64,000 nt of DNA from Podospora bellae-mahoneyi (taxonomy: Eukaryota; Ascomycota; Sordariomycetes; Sordariales; Podosporaceae): assembly GCF_035222275.1 (NCBI RefSeq), contig NC_085881.1, forward strand, positions 62,001-126,000. Direction: 5' to 3'. Both the position numbers and the translations under genes were made by a program. Of this stretch, positions 42,913 through 54,999 are shown one piece after another; positions within the stretch are counted from its first letter, which is position 1; each line of letters begins with the position of its first letter. The notes under the pieces were generated by a model. It saw only the letters and a program-made list of their open reading frames with translations. It had not been told where the DNA came from and did no database searches.

Positions 42913-45429
42913 ATGTCAGATAACGAGTACGACGACGATGTTTTTGACCATCTTGAACTTGACGATGATGATGTGTTTGACGACATCGACGAAGACGAGC
43001 TTGTGGCCCTCGAGCGACCTGCAAAACGGGTCAAGACCGAAGCATCAGAGGTCGAAAGGAATCCAGCGCTTGGCGATAGTCACAGTGCACTGGCCGAACG
43101 GATTCTTTCCAACCAGCTTGGCTTCAAGGCGTTGCGGCACGAGCAGGCAGCCGCCATTCAGCATATTCTGAAAGGCGATAATGTCCTCGTCATTTTCCCC
43201 ACGGGCGCAGGCAAGTCGTTGTGCTATCAAATCCCCTCCATTGCCTTCCCCGAGCTGGACGGCCCAGAGGGCGCACGAGAGCCAGCCGAGACAGGCGTGA
43301 CCATTGTGGTCTCACCTCTGGTCGCCTTGATGAAAGATCAGGTCGATGTCCTCAAGAAACGCGGCATCCCGGCCGAAAGCATTGATTCAAGCAAGACTTG
43401 GGAAGAACTTCAAGATATACCGTGCTCTGGCATGATCACAGTTACGGATCTTGTACTGCGCATCAGAGCGACTGAACAACGAGGGCTTCATCGAAACCGT
43501 CAAACGGACTCCTGGCGGCATCCGTTTGCTGGCTGTGGATGAAGCACGCTGTGTTTCCAAGGTCAGCTCTTTACGTCCTTGTCAAGGAGTGCGGCTGATT
43601 TTGTATAGTGGGGACATTCATTTCGTCCTGACTATCTCAAAGGTGAGACAACCTCGTTGGATACTGCTATCACATTGCACACAACAAAGACCTGACCTCC
43701 TTCGTTTGCAGTTGCTCGATTTGTGAATGAAATCAAGGCAGGGCGTGTCGTTTGTCTCACGGCTACGGCTACTCCAAGGTTGCCGAGGACATTTGCAAGG
43801 CATTCTCAATACAGCCAGCATATGTCTTCCGAACAACACCATACAGACCAAAGTAAGTTGTTGCCAGCACTCGCCCTGGGAATCTTGCGCTGACTTGATA
43901 CAGTTTTGAATTCCTAGCCAAAACTGTTTGCAAAGAGTACAACCGGGATATCAGTGTCTCCCTAGATATCATGCGAGGCTTTCATGTCAAGTCGGAGAGC
44001 GACAAGCGCTTTGAAGAATTGTTCAGGTTTCTGCGTGCCAACCCAGGGCCGACTCTCATTTATGTCGCCATGCAGCAGCAATCCGAGATCCACGCCAAAG
44101 TGTTGGCTGCGCAGGGCTTCAAGGCCGCGCCTTTCCACGCCGGGCTCAAGACCGAAGTCAAACAACGGATCCAAGACGACTTCCTCTCTGGAAAAGTTGA
44201 CATTGTGAGTTTTACTTCTGGCTTCCCTTCTTGACGTTGCTTCGTCGCTGACAGAACTCTCAGGTCTGTGTCACGATTGCATTCGGCATGGGCATCGACA
44301 AACCAGATATAAGGAACGTGGTTCACTGGGACTTGTCTAACACAGTCGAAGAATACAGCCAGCAGATTGGGCGTGCAGGATGGGACGGAAAACCGAGCAA
44401 ATGTATGTTCTATCTTGCTCCTAGCGCCTTCTACCTGCGCGAGGTCTTTGCTCGCGGTGACCTCCCGTCAAGAAGCTCGCTGGCCGGGTTGGTTTTTGAT
44501 ATCTTCAAGGAAGCTTTAGAGGTCCCTGTCGGGGGTGTCTTCAAGACCAATCACTGTCGGCAGCAAAAGGACTTTGATATACGACCAAGTACCGTCAGCA
44601 TCATCTACGCCACCTTGGAGCTCCATTTCGGCTTCATTCGAGCTACGACCTCGGAGTATTCAACCTACAAGTTTGAGGCTATGCCGTCATATTTTGGTAT
44701 CATCAAATAACACAAGAGTCCCGTCATCGACGCCATCTACAAGAACGCCAAGAAGAAGCTCAAGTGGTACGATCTTGATGTTAACGAAGCTGCGTCGTAC
44801 AAGAACACAGGCTTGACCCGTGGCGACATCGTGGCCAAGCTGAACCAGCTTGATCAACAGGGCCACATTAGACTGAAAGCGAGCGGCCTAATGAACCGCT
44901 ACATTGTCCAAAAAGCCTTGCCCAGGACACACAAGGACAAAGAAAAGGTGGTTGACAAGTTGTACAAGGATTCGACAGATCGAGAAAAAGATGCCCTGCA
45001 ACGATGCAAGGAGGTCATGAGTTTGATCACCGGCTCCAAGTGTTTTGCCTTGTCTCTGGCACAACACTTTGGTATGGGCCTGCCCAAAGACAAGGAAAAG
45101 TGCGGGCATTGTTCCTTTTGCCTCACAGGCAAACCAATCCAGCCCCCCAAACTCACTGTGACGCCAACGATGGCTTCAAGCATTCAAAAGGTCCTCGAAG
45201 CTACAATGCCAGAGATGACCCACGCTTCCTCGCGCGCGTGGCGTATGGTATTCGAAGCCCCCGGGTGACGGCGTTGAAACTGGACAAGAGCCCGGTGTTT
45301 CGTTCATTGGCTCATCACGATTTTGAAGTAAGTTAATCAAAGTCATTGCTTGACTATTGCTGACTTGTTGTTTGATAGGCGCTGTTGGCTGAGTTTACCA
45401 AGGCTTGTGAGAAGAAGATTAATAAATGA
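42913..45429 (+). pseudogene. RecQ-family DNA helicase, broken
   Basis: A RecQ 3'-5' helicase unwinds DNA in recombination and repair. Most family landmarks can be found: acidic N-terminus, motif 0/I (FKALRHEQ, FPTGAGKSLCYQIP), SPLVALMKDQ, the Walker B region LLAVDEARCVSK (usual DEAH now DEAR), TATATP, FHAGL, FGMGIDKPD, the RecQ zinc-type cluster CGHCSFC and a conserved C-terminus. The copy is damaged. Frame changes lie near 43420, 43775 and 45205; an in-frame TAA is at 44708-44710; and TGA at 43433-43435 lies in the frame of the downstream part. The arginine of motif VI reads Trp (GRAGWDG). Several ordinary introns (43563 on, 43642 on, 43852 on, 44204 on) still have GT-AG ends, so it was a functional spliced gene until fairly recently. 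Confidence 0.85.
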
Positions 45430-48400
45430 CGTCCTAGTCAATGTTGGTCACCAGCTATCTTGATGAAGGGGAGGATCACAGATCTATGGGATAAATGTTT
45501 ATCATCCATTTTTTGCTGTGGTGTGAATGGTTTAGTTCCAGGTTGCGGAATGCGCCAAGGTCATATAGTTAGTACTACCGTATGCATGTACGAATTACCT
45601 AGAACCACGATAGTTACGGTTCTCTTAGCTTTTGCTCTGTGTAGTCTCGTTTGTGTTGAGCTCCGTGGCGATTGCAAAGAAATGGTTGAACCCGAGTCCA
45701 GAGCCGGTTATGCAGCCGCGTTATCCGAGTCCGATACTAACAGTATTCAACCATCGAATGGGGGCATGCGGTAAATTAATACTGGGGCAGAGTGGAGAGA
45801 CCAGACCATCAGGAAACCCAGACCAGTGCATACTAATTGATTGGTATTATATGCATGTGAGCCCTTGCTTGATATGTATACCACCCATTCTTGTTACAAT
45901 GTGCGATACCACAACATTCACGGTACCGCAACTGATGCAACCGACCCGTGCTGCTCCAACCCGTGCTGTACCCTATCTCGCCACGCATCACCTGCTTGCT
46001 CCTGGATCGGGATGGATGGAACGTAAGCATGGGATTGCAGCCCTATCAGCCATCATAACGCACATGTAGCTGGGGAGCGTGTTGCTGAGGCACTTCCAAG
46101 TTCTCTTGCAATTTTGACCATACCTACCCTAACACAACGTCCAATCAACACCAAGTACCAACAGTACTACTACAGCAGTGATCATCTGTCAGAAAAGACC
46201 AGTGCATCCAATACCCCCCTCACCCCCGGGTCATAACTCGCGTAGCAGATATTAAACGTCATGTCGGGAGACCCTGACTTTTATTCCCAAAATCTCGCTG
46301 TTGGTATCCGTCCCAACGATACTCCCGACGCCGTGAAATGTGAGATTGTGGTCCCGGGCACGCAACCCTCATTTAACCGGCGGTAGAGACCAAAGGTACA
46401 ACTCTGGCAGAAAACCGCCGGGCGCAGAGAATTGCAGAAACTGCCTAGGTACTGTAGGCAAGCAATTTAGTTTGGATCTTTGTGGCGGATAAAGATGACC
46501 ACTCTATGATCTGACTTTCTGCCCGAGTCCCGATTCTGTGCCTATGGTAGCTTAACATCATTTGCAATGGTGTTGATGGTTTTATTTTTGACTTGTCTGA
46601 TCTGGGGTGCCACGGTGTATTGGCGTGCGTCGCCCCAATCCCAATGACAGAGCGGCCAGCCAGGGTCCCTTTCTTCATGTTCCATTCTGCTTCTGTAATG
46701 TAGATCCGGGTCAGCGATCAAAACACTAACGTACCGTGGATGGGAAATTGCGGCGTAGGTGCTAGTAGTCGGCATGAACAGCTAGCGTTCATGCGTTGAG
46801 TGCACGGAAACGGCCGCCATCAGAACGGCATCATTGGAACACTCGCTATTTCATGAACACGGAGGATGTAATAAAAGTCGTCGTGAAACAAGTCTGGCTT
46901 GATGCGGTCAAGAGAAACCTTGAAGTTTCACTGATGCCAAGCTGGAGGGCACGGAAACAAATGCTGGCTGCAGAACCAAGCCGTTGGGAAAGCCACCGCG
47001 TCAAACTCAGTCTTGGCCATCCAAAGAAAGAGAGGCTCAAATCCAGGAAGTCGGCCAAGTGAAAACCAAACCCGTGACTGCTGGTGAGCATCACCATGAT
47101 GCGGCAAAACCATGCCACCACTCCCTCCTCCCATGACCCAAGACAATGGCAATGATGGGGAACGAGTTGGATCGGAGAGCCAGCAATGTTGGAAATATTG
47201 TTGAGCTGTTGGACTTGCCAGCACCTTTGGGAGGTTGTCGGAGGAGCTGCCTCTTTGGGAAACCCTGTCGAAAGCTTCCATCACCAACCGTCTCGTTTTG
47301 GCGTGGGGCCCGCAGCGGCAGTTGGCCCAAGCTTTTCGGACAGGCGGAGCAGACACACAGGTGCAATCAACAAGGCGGGACGTCTTGGCCGGCAGAGGAG
47401 AAACAGGAAGGGTCCGAGAAGAGAAGAGCGGGCAGGGCGGAGTGGGCGGGATGGAGTGCCAGGGCGCGATGGAGGTCCAGCGTGGCATCGGCCAAGACGC
47501 GATGGACAACACCCACCCACCTCCACACCGACCCGTGCAACGTCCAGGGGCAACGGCAGGCGACACCGACACCGAATTTAGGCAGGCTGCAAGCACAAAC
47601 CGATAGTCGGCCAGATATCCTCGGTTTTTTGGGCGCCAATTGTGGTGTTTTCCATGTTTCCCACGGGGAAAAGGGAGAGGGGGAACTGAGCTTGTTGTGA
47701 TGTTTGAACGAGTGTCGTTGTGAATGGAGCCATTATGAAGCGACGGTTGTGAAGGATCGACCGGTCTGAGCTTTTTGTCTGGGGAAATTGCGGGGATATC
47801 GGACGACTCCGTCTGGGGAAAATCCACACACTCATCCACAGCACATCCACACAACATCCACAATCCCCCGCAAAAAGAACAGAGGCAGCAGCAAAACAAA
47901 TGAGCTTGCTGGTGATGAGCTTCGGAGATGAGCCGAGATCTGTCGATTCCACTTCTCGTGTCCTCCACCACTTTTTCCCACACCGAGTCTGGGGAAGTGG
48001 CGACAATTGCCGTCGAATGTTCTCGCCCAGCTCCTCACCGTTAAACGTAGTGGGTAAGATGGTGGAGTTTGATGGATGCCAGAGTCTCTCTCTCCGCCTC
48101 TATCTCTCTATCTTTTTTGTTTCTGTTCAAAGCGTGCGATGTCGGCTCCCGCAGCGTGCGGTGCAGCTGTAGGTTTCCACCTTCCTTGTTGCTCTTGTCT
48201 GGTTCCGATGCCTTGGTCAATATTGCAACCACGTAATCGCAGGGCCCGAGAATTGCACTCTGCTGGTGGCATAATGCGATTGTGCGGCGCTCGCCAATCG
48301 CCAATCTTTATCACCGTTTCTGCAAGCATGCGAAAACTCTGTTGCCCTGTGAAACACGGCCAGCGCGCCGCCGTGTCTCCCTGGCGATAATCTCGTGTCC

Positions 48401-49881
48401 GGACGAACCATTCTCAGCTCTTTTGCACCACGTCTGTGCCCAGGTCAGCCTCAACACACTATCACCAAAAACGTTCTACGCTCGGGCATGGCTTCCAGAA
48501 GCATTCTTTCTCCCTTGGTCCGCCGGCCTGCCTCACGCGGCCGTCCAACCTTTGTGGCAGACTAGTGATACAGATGCTGGACAAGCAACAAGCAACAACT
48601 TGGCAGGCCGGCGGGTGGCTTGCGATCTGGCAGTTATTGCACGTGTCGAGACGGCGCTCAGACGATTCAACCTGCACCAGACAGAACACCACCTTGCTCC
48701 CTCGAGTGCCGGAGCGCAGTGAGCGCCAACCCGCCAATGGCAGCCATCCAGCTCGCCTGGGCTCCAAGGAATTTATCCATCTGCCCGAAGGCTTCATCCG
48801 GCGCGCCGTTGGTGGCAGCCACGTGCGGGGATGAGATTTGAACGCTTGGCTTCCCTGCTGACGATGGGGGGATGGTGAGCTGCCCAATGGCGGGGCATCA
48901 CCACGGCCAAGCCGGACATGTTGTACAGATCCGGGCTGCTGGTGGCGCTGAGCAGCGATGCTGACTGGTGAACCACACAAGTCCCCGCGTCCCAATCTCG
49001 CCAGACGGCCGTCGACAACTCTGAAGAGACTCAAGAGGCAGCGTTGCAGCCAAGGCCGCTTGGCCAAAGCCGGTGGGTTGGCGTACCATTCCTATCTGCA
49101 CCGGAGGGGGATCCCCTGCCAACCCAAAAAACGCTTCCTTCAAGCTCCTCGCACATCGGGCCGTCCTCAAGATGACAGATTTCTTGCTGTCCATGTACAC
49201 TAGCTACCGTGTATGTACGGATGGTATCTGCCAGTGCCGCCAATCGACGGCTGACTGGCGCAACCGGCTGGCACTTGTGGATGAGTGAGACCCTTTTTGT
49301 CCCCACAGCTCTCGGAACCATCCAATGTGCTGGTTCGGGGAACGGGCGATACGATGATCCTTCCCCATTCCGAATAACCTGAAGCCTGCCTCTCTGCCTC
49401 TGGCTATGGGAAGCTGACTCTCTTGTGCACCCAGACGAAAAAGGGCTGAAACCACCAGCAGACGCGCATCAGCTCATCCTCATCTCATCTCTCCCGGACG
49501 CAGGAGGTACATGCAGGGTGCTAAGGCAGTCTAGTGGACGCAGTAGTAGTGTATGTATCCTGACAAAAACATTGGGGGTTGGCGTCTCCAGTTTCCGCCC
49601 GGCCGTGGAAGGCCAAGGTGTCATCGTGTGCCGTATGCTTTCCAGGATGTGGAATTGGGGAACGGCGTGAGGGAGAGAGTCGAGGTTGACGTGAACGGGC
49701 GGGCGGGCCATGATGGTGGGAAGTGGGAGGTGGGAGGATGTGGACCCGCGTCACCCCCTTCCCTGCTGACGAGCCCAGGATCGGCATGGGAATTTCCAAA
49801 CGATGCGACGTGGGTGTTGCATTCGACTGCATTGCGACCAAATCTGCCTGTCTCGGGGACCTTTGAGTGCGGACAGCTTAT

Positions 49882-49910
49882 CCCCTCGTCCCCTCGTCCC
49901 CTCGTCCCTG
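49882..49910. repeat. CCCCTCGT tandem repeat in transporter promoter
   Basis: Three consecutive CCCCTCGT units plus a partial fourth, directly upstream of the TATA box at about 49918. They could bind a C2H2 zinc-finger regulator, since CCCCT is the core of stress-response elements (established for yeast Msn2/4). The link here is inference. Confidence 0.6.
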
Positions 49911-49915
49911 GCTGG

Positions 49916-49926
49916 AGTATATAAAG
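49916..49926 (+). promoter_or_regulatory. TATA box of the MFS transporter gene
   Basis: TATATAAAG lies about 280 bases upstream of the ATG at 50204, implying a long C/T-rich leader, including a C-rich run just before the start (about 50140-50165). Confidence 0.55.
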
Positions 49927-50203
49927 ATGTCGAGGTGATCGCTGCCTCGTCTTGCGAATGTCTCTGCCTCTGCCATCCCGCTAGCTCCTTCCCTGTCGGC
50001 CCAGTCAGTCGTCTGAAGTTCCCGATTAGCTTCGTGAACTGCCACCTGCCTGCACTTTGCACCGCAGCAGCATCTGCAACTCCCCGACCTCCACTGTCCT
50101 GTCTGAGCACAGCAGTGTCTTGAAGTTGGCTTGATCCCCCTTCCGCCCCCTCCCCCCCACACTCCCCACACCACCAGCGACCCGCCCGGGTTCGTCCCAT
50201 ATC

Positions 50204-51858
50204 ATGGGTGCCGCCGCAGAGGTCTCCGGCGCCGACCGGGATATTCCCACCACCGAGTCCGACAGCGTCACCAACGAGAAGGCCGTCTTCAAGAACACCG
50301 ACAGCGATGCTGTCGAGAGCGCCGGCTGGGACGAGACGGCCACCAAGAAGCTCATCCGCAAGATCGACGTCACGCTGATCCCCTTCCTGGCTCTTCTCTA
50401 TCTGCTCTCCTTCCTGGACCGTACCAACATCGGCAATGCCCGTCTCGACACCCTCGAGAGGGATCTCAAGCTCGACTCAGCCCGCCTCCAGTACAACGAT
50501 GCCCTCGCCATCTTCTTCCCCTTCTACGTGGCCGCCGAGGTCCCCTCCAACATGGCCATGAAGCGTTTCCGCCCCTCGATCTGGATTCCCAGCATCATGG
50601 TCGCCTGGGGTATCTGCACGACGCTTATGGGTATTGTGCACAACTATGCCGGCCTCATGGCCGTCCGTGCCGTCTTGGGTATCGCCGAGGGTGGTTTGTT
50701 CCCCGGTATCACCTACTAGTGAGTAGCTTCTCCCATATCTCGCCGCGCTGTGGTGTTGTACTGACAGGGCGCCCACCAGCATCACCATGTGGTATCGTCG
50801 CCACGAGTGCGGTCTCCGCATGGCCATTTTCTTCTCGGCTGCCACCGCTGCCGGTGCTTTCGGCGGTCTTTTGGCTCGCGGTATCGTTGAGATGAGAGGC
50901 GTCGGTGGTCTCTCTGGCTGGCAGTGGATCTTCATCCTCGAGGGTATCCTCACCGTCATCATCGCCATTGTTGCCTACTTCGTCATGCAGGACTACCCCT
51001 CCACAGCCAAGTTCCTCACCGAGGAGGAGCGTGCCGAAGTCAGCGCCCGTCTCAAGCGCGATCGGTCCTCGCTGGCCGACGAGTTCGACATGAAATACTT
51101 CTGGGCCGCTCTCAAGGACTGGAAAATCTGGGTGCACATGTTCATCACCATTGGTGTCTACACCGGTCTCTACTCGTACTCGCTCTTCCTCCCCACCATC
51201 ATCAACGATCTCGGCACCGCCACCTCCCCCGAGATGGCCCAGCTCATGACTGTTCCTCCCTACATTGTAGCCTGCTTGTTCTGCATTGGCGCCGGCTGGC
51301 ACGCTGACAGGCGTGGTGAGCGCGGCATCTACATGATTGGATTCATGATCATGGCGTAAGTCCTTGTTCTCGTTCCTGTCCCGACATTCAATAGTGAGAG
51401 AATGGCTCTAACATGGTGATTCTTGCAGCATCGTTGGACTGATTTGCTTGATTGCGACGCCGAATGCCGGTGTCCGCTACTTTGGCTGCTTCCTCCTCGC
51501 CTCGGGTATCTACCCCAATGTCCCCCAGGGTGTCGCGTGGAACGGCAACAACATTGGCGGTTCCCTCAAGCGCGGTGTTGGCATTGCCATGCACGTCGGC
51601 TTTGGCAACCTGGGCGGTACCATTTCTGCCTACCTCTTCTTGACCAAGGACCGCCCCCGCTACTACCCCGGCTTCGCCACTCTTCTCGCCTGCCAGGTCA
51701 TGGCTGCCACTCTGTCCCTCTTCATGACCATCTACTTGCGTCGGGAGAACGCCCGCCGTGACCGCGAGTACAAGCCTCCAAGCGAGTACACCGAGGAGGA
51801 AAAGGTTGCCGAGAGGGAGAAGGGCGACAACGCTAGCTTTTTCCGCTACACCATTTAA
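50204..51858 (+). CDS. MFS transporter, anion:cation symporter (allantoate/TNA1-like)
   Basis: Three exons (50204-50718, 50780-51355, 51429-51858) give about 506 residues. It is a plasma-membrane protein with about twelve helices. The first helix carries FLALLYLLSFLDRTNIGNARL, the hallmark of the fungal allantoate/nicotinate permease branch (DHA-unrelated ACS family). GIAEGGLFPGITYYITMWYRR is restored across intron 1, and MAIFFSAATAAGAFGG follows. The tail is charged (REKGDNASFFRYTI). Likely substrates are organic anions such as nicotinate, allantoate, pantothenate or biotin precursors; which one cannot be read. Strongly C-biased third codon positions compared with its neighbours suggest high expression. 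Intact. Confidence 0.94.
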
Positions 51859-52326
51859 GCAATCGAGAATATCCCCTTTTCTGTCTTGTCTTGGGTCAGG
51901 TTTTCCCGCAGCGATATCTGGGTCGGGGTGTTGGGTTAGGCTATCAGAGAGAGGAGGCATGTACACAGTTTTTGGGCCTTGATCATGAATTTCAACAGTA
52001 CGGAATTCATACTGATCAATTAACCCTCTGCATCGCCTAGTGATGCATGTTGAATGATAGACTATTTATTCTTGCTGGTTGCGGCAAAGACACCCACACC
52101 ATGTTCTTCTGCCTTTTCAATAGCCTCCGCAAAGTGATGTTTTGGATTCCGTCGTGGATATCTCTCCGGGCACTCTGAACAGTGTAGGTCCACTAACTTT
52201 TGTTTTAGAGACTGTCAGAAAAAAAGTATCTTTCTTGTATACAATATTTTGCTTCAAAGTCTCGTCAAAGCTTGGTTGAAACTACAACTGTGAAAATGAG
52301 AATAAAAATAAATTCCAAAAATTGGA
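51859..52326. other. Intergenic, transporter 3' region
   Basis: About 470 A/T-rich bases between the transporter and the tRNA. No gene recognised. Confidence 0.45.
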
Positions 52327-52439
52327 TGATGAGAGTGGGATTCGAACCCACGCCCTTTCGGACCACGGAATCCTGGGTTAGGGGATGTTGATTAAGGAAG
52401 ACCTTAACGTGGCGCCTTAGACCGCTCGGCCATCTCACC
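52327..52439 (-). tRNA. tRNA-Leu (anticodon AAG) with 33-base intron
   Basis: 113 bases on the minus strand. The acceptor GGTGAGA pairs with TCTCATC and discriminator A, with a G2:U71 wobble. The D-arm GGCCGAGCGGTCTAAGG is typical of class II tRNAs. The anticodon stem CCACG/CGTGG encloses TTAAGG, with anticodon AAG at 52403-52405, and the intron occupies 52369-52401 after position 37. A long variable arm (TCCGAAAGGG) and a standard T-arm (GTGGGTTCGAATCCCAC) confirm tRNA-Leu reading CUU/CUC. Confidence 0.95.
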
Positions 52440-52838
52440 TTCTGATTGGTTAGTACTATTATTGGTTTAATCCCCTATATGTGTATACATTCTACGTCTT
52501 CGTGTCTCGTGGCGTTCATCAAATCGAACCCTTTTGAGGTGGATTGAGAACCTCGCCAACAGTTTTAGTTAAAGATATAGTTAAAGATATACGAATGTTA
52601 CTCAATCTGCGATTGGGAACACTGAGTCATGACCTTGACTCAGGACAACCTCGCTTACACTTCTATCCAATAAAGATGTTCCTGGATGCACGATTCTGCA
52701 AGCCAGCGTCGAATATCGACATGACAAAACGCCTCATTCTTGGGGCTTCTACATAAGCGCAATGAAGTTCCTCCTGGGGGGCGAGAGCATTTTCTAAGAA
52801 CCCAAGCCTCAGCAGAAACCCACCCGGCAACTATCAGT
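52440..52838. other. Intergenic, nothing recognised
   Basis: About 400 bases, with a direct AGTTAAAGATATA repeat at about 52566-52590. No gene. Confidence 0.4.
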
Positions 52839-53905
52839 ATGAGATCCCACTGGGTCTTTCCCCTCTACTTTACCGCTCTCGCGGCCAGTACCCCGAAGCC
52901 CGACCACAAACCCGAATCGATCAGCTACATCACACTCGAGGAGCATTGGGCCTCTCCCCCTCTCTACTCCTACTTCCCTACCGTCCGCTCGCCGCTGCCC
53001 CCGCCTGTTCTCAGTGCAACCCTTGTCAGTCTCCAAGAAGTCGGTCCAGTTCGTCTCGCATCCATGAAGAACAACTCCATCTCTCTGTAAGTTGTGTCAC
53101 ACGTTGCCGGAACCGATGCAACAATCCCGACCTCACAGCTTTGGCAAACAGCCAGCTATTCTCCCGCATCAAACCCTGCCCTGCCAATTTCAGGGGTTTC
53201 TGCGTGCTCCCAATGGCCCTTCCTGCTGAAGCGGCCAGCCAGCTGAAGACATGTGTTCAGGAGTATGGCTTTGTTGGCGCCTTGATTGACGCATATGTTG
53301 TTCAGCCTTCCGGCGACAAGTATCAGTTTTATGAAGGAAGGGAATATGATGAATTCTGGCTAACCGTTCAGGAGCTGGACGTTCCGGTATATCTGCATCC
53401 TTCCTTACCGTCGTTAGATGAGGTGTTTACTCCTGGGGAACTGTAATACTAAGAGGATTCGGTGGCGGCCTCGACGGGATTGGCTACGACAAGCTGGGAC
53501 TGACACTCGAGAACGGGACTTTCGTTTCTGAGACTTTATACTGGGTGCATTTTTGAGAGATTTCCAAAACTGAAGATTGTGCTCGGTCACATGGGAGAAA
53601 TGGTGCCATCCTATCTGTGGAGGTCAAACGCGGTGTTGAGCAGAGGCAGGCCGACGTCCTTGAGAGATGTATGGAGAAACAATATATGGGTGGCGATCAG
53701 TGCCGTGTGGGATTTAGACGCTATGAGGATGGTGCTTGCTGTGACGGATGTGAGGAGGGTCATGTATGCCGTTGACTACCCGTTTGGCAGCAATGCTGAG
53801 GGCAAGGCCTTTATGGAAGAGCTGCGCAAGAGCAAACTGGTGAGCGAGAAGGAATTCAAGGGCATTGCGAATGGAAATGCCAAGGCGTTTTTGCGCTTGA
53901 AGTGA
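52839..53905 (+). pseudogene. Amidohydrolase-2 family protein, broken
   Basis: Metal-dependent amidohydrolase/decarboxylase of the 2,3-dihydroxybenzoate or gamma-resorcylate decarboxylase type. Recognisable pieces in order: signal-like N-terminus with [11 protein letters not shown] (the ExH metal motif), [20 protein letters not shown]...[22 protein letters not shown] (metal His), LKIVLGHMGEMVP (metal His) and VMYAVDYPFG (catalytic Asp). The frame is interrupted. A TAA at 53088-53090 lies between NNSISL and VVSHVAG. Frame changes occur near 53125, 53443 and 53545, and material is missing around 53545, where residues between VSET and RLYTG would be expected. The usual introns cannot explain this. 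It converges on the rhodopsin-domain gene, with 32 bases between. A dead copy of a catabolic gene. Confidence 0.8.
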
Positions 53906-53937
53906 GGCGAGAACAACCACCTCAACGGCCATGCTAC

Positions 53938-54999
53938 CTAGGGAATATGGTTCAGCAGGCTGGACTTGAGTAAATGGTTGCTTTCCTGCATCAGCAGAGT
54001 TCGAAGGACAGGCATGCACACTGCGACAATGGTGATGGCCCCTTCTGCTGTGCCTAGTGTCATCAGTACCACCACATGTTCTACAGAAGCTCAAGTTAGG
54101 CCGTTGTTCTCAGCTTGGGACCAGGGTTTGCTTTTACCTGGCCCTGCACGGGGACGGTTCACGTTGTGAATGGCGAGGATCTTCATAAACGACGCAATTC
54201 CGGCACTTTTAGCTAGTCAGTCACCTGGAATGAAAAAGGAAAATGACCAGGCACTCACAAAACCCCCATTCCCATCGCGATAGTGATCCCGATCTTCTCC
54301 TTCCTCCTCATCATCAAGGGCCAAAAGATTTTGCATGGCAATAAGGCGAGCATGACATCGACTGCACCGGAGTAGGCTGGCAATCTTTCGTAAATATCAA
54401 GACCTAGACAGATCTTATCGAATTGCAAAATGCAAGAGCTTACCGGCAACAAACATATTATAACCATTCATAAGGCCCAGTGGCAGGCATTTCCCCCCTG
54501 GCACCTCCTGTCTCCAGATCCGATCCGGAGGCCAACAGTGTGCCCATTGTACGATACAGCTCCCGGCTATAAAAATGTTGGTTGTCCATATCGCAAACCA
54601 CACCAGCCTCTTGAGAAATCCGTCTGTTCTCGTTAATCTGACCAAAGTGAGCCCAAAGGACGTCTTGGACCACGCTGCGGCCAGAATGAGGAAGAATCCA
54701 GCTATCGTAGCCAAGAGCCTGCTGTTCTCGATGTTCTCAAGGGGGATGGCATGCTGAGATCGACCAAACCCCAATGTGGTGTCGACGGTCTGGAAAATGC
54801 AGCCTAGTATGAGAGCGAGCCAGGAGAAAATGAGCAGATAGTCGTCCCACCAGAGACGCCGGCCACGATAGTACTTCCCCCAGAGACGGAGGAAGATGAA
54901 AATTGTAGCGTAGCCTGCGAGTACCCATATCACAAAATTGAGGACTTGGCTGTAGTCTTCATATGGCTGTGGAGTTGATCGTTTTGTTGGAAGACCCAT
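53938..54999 (-). CDS. PTH11-like rhodopsin-domain membrane protein
   Basis: Four exons, all GT-AG, of the fungal rhodopsin-domain family (related to PTH11-type receptors but without a CFEM domain). The start MGLPTKRSTPQPYEDYSQVL precedes seven predicted helices. Conserved family text: LRLWGKYYRGRRLWWDDYLLIFSW in the first loop, WSKTSFGLTLVRLT in helix three, FVAGLDIYERLP then GAVDVMLALLP restored by the first splice, and the IASFMKILAIHNVNRPRAGPEHV splice near the end. It ends LLKSSLLNHIP. Members are often called receptors; ligands are unknown. It appears intact, in contrast with its broken tail-to-tail neighbour. Confidence 0.85.

Larger units (their letters stand above)
45430..50203. other. 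4.8-kb region without recognisable gene
   Basis: By far the longest empty stretch here. Long frames exist on both strands (for example 46928-47983 minus) but they are Pro/Arg/Ser-rich, overlap each other in several frames and show no domain. The 3' part (about 47.1-50.2 kb) is rich in C/T on the plus strand and ends with a TATA box and CCCCTCGT repeats, so part of it is an extended promoter and leader for the transporter. A non-coding transcript cannot be excluded. Confidence 0.5.

Noticed and set aside
46928-47983. Long minus-strand open frame of 351 codons
   Set aside because: Arg/Ser/Cys/Pro-rich, overlapped by other long frames on both strands, no domain; typical of GC-rich non-coding DNA.
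48462-49067. 201-codon minus-strand frame
   Set aside because: No family features and biased composition; nothing supports coding.
49882-49910. Telomere-like or CRISPR-like array
   Set aside because: Only three short direct units without spacers; it is a promoter repeat.
50709-51302. 197-codon minus-strand frame over the transporter
   Set aside because: Antisense of strongly codon-biased transporter exons; no independent features.
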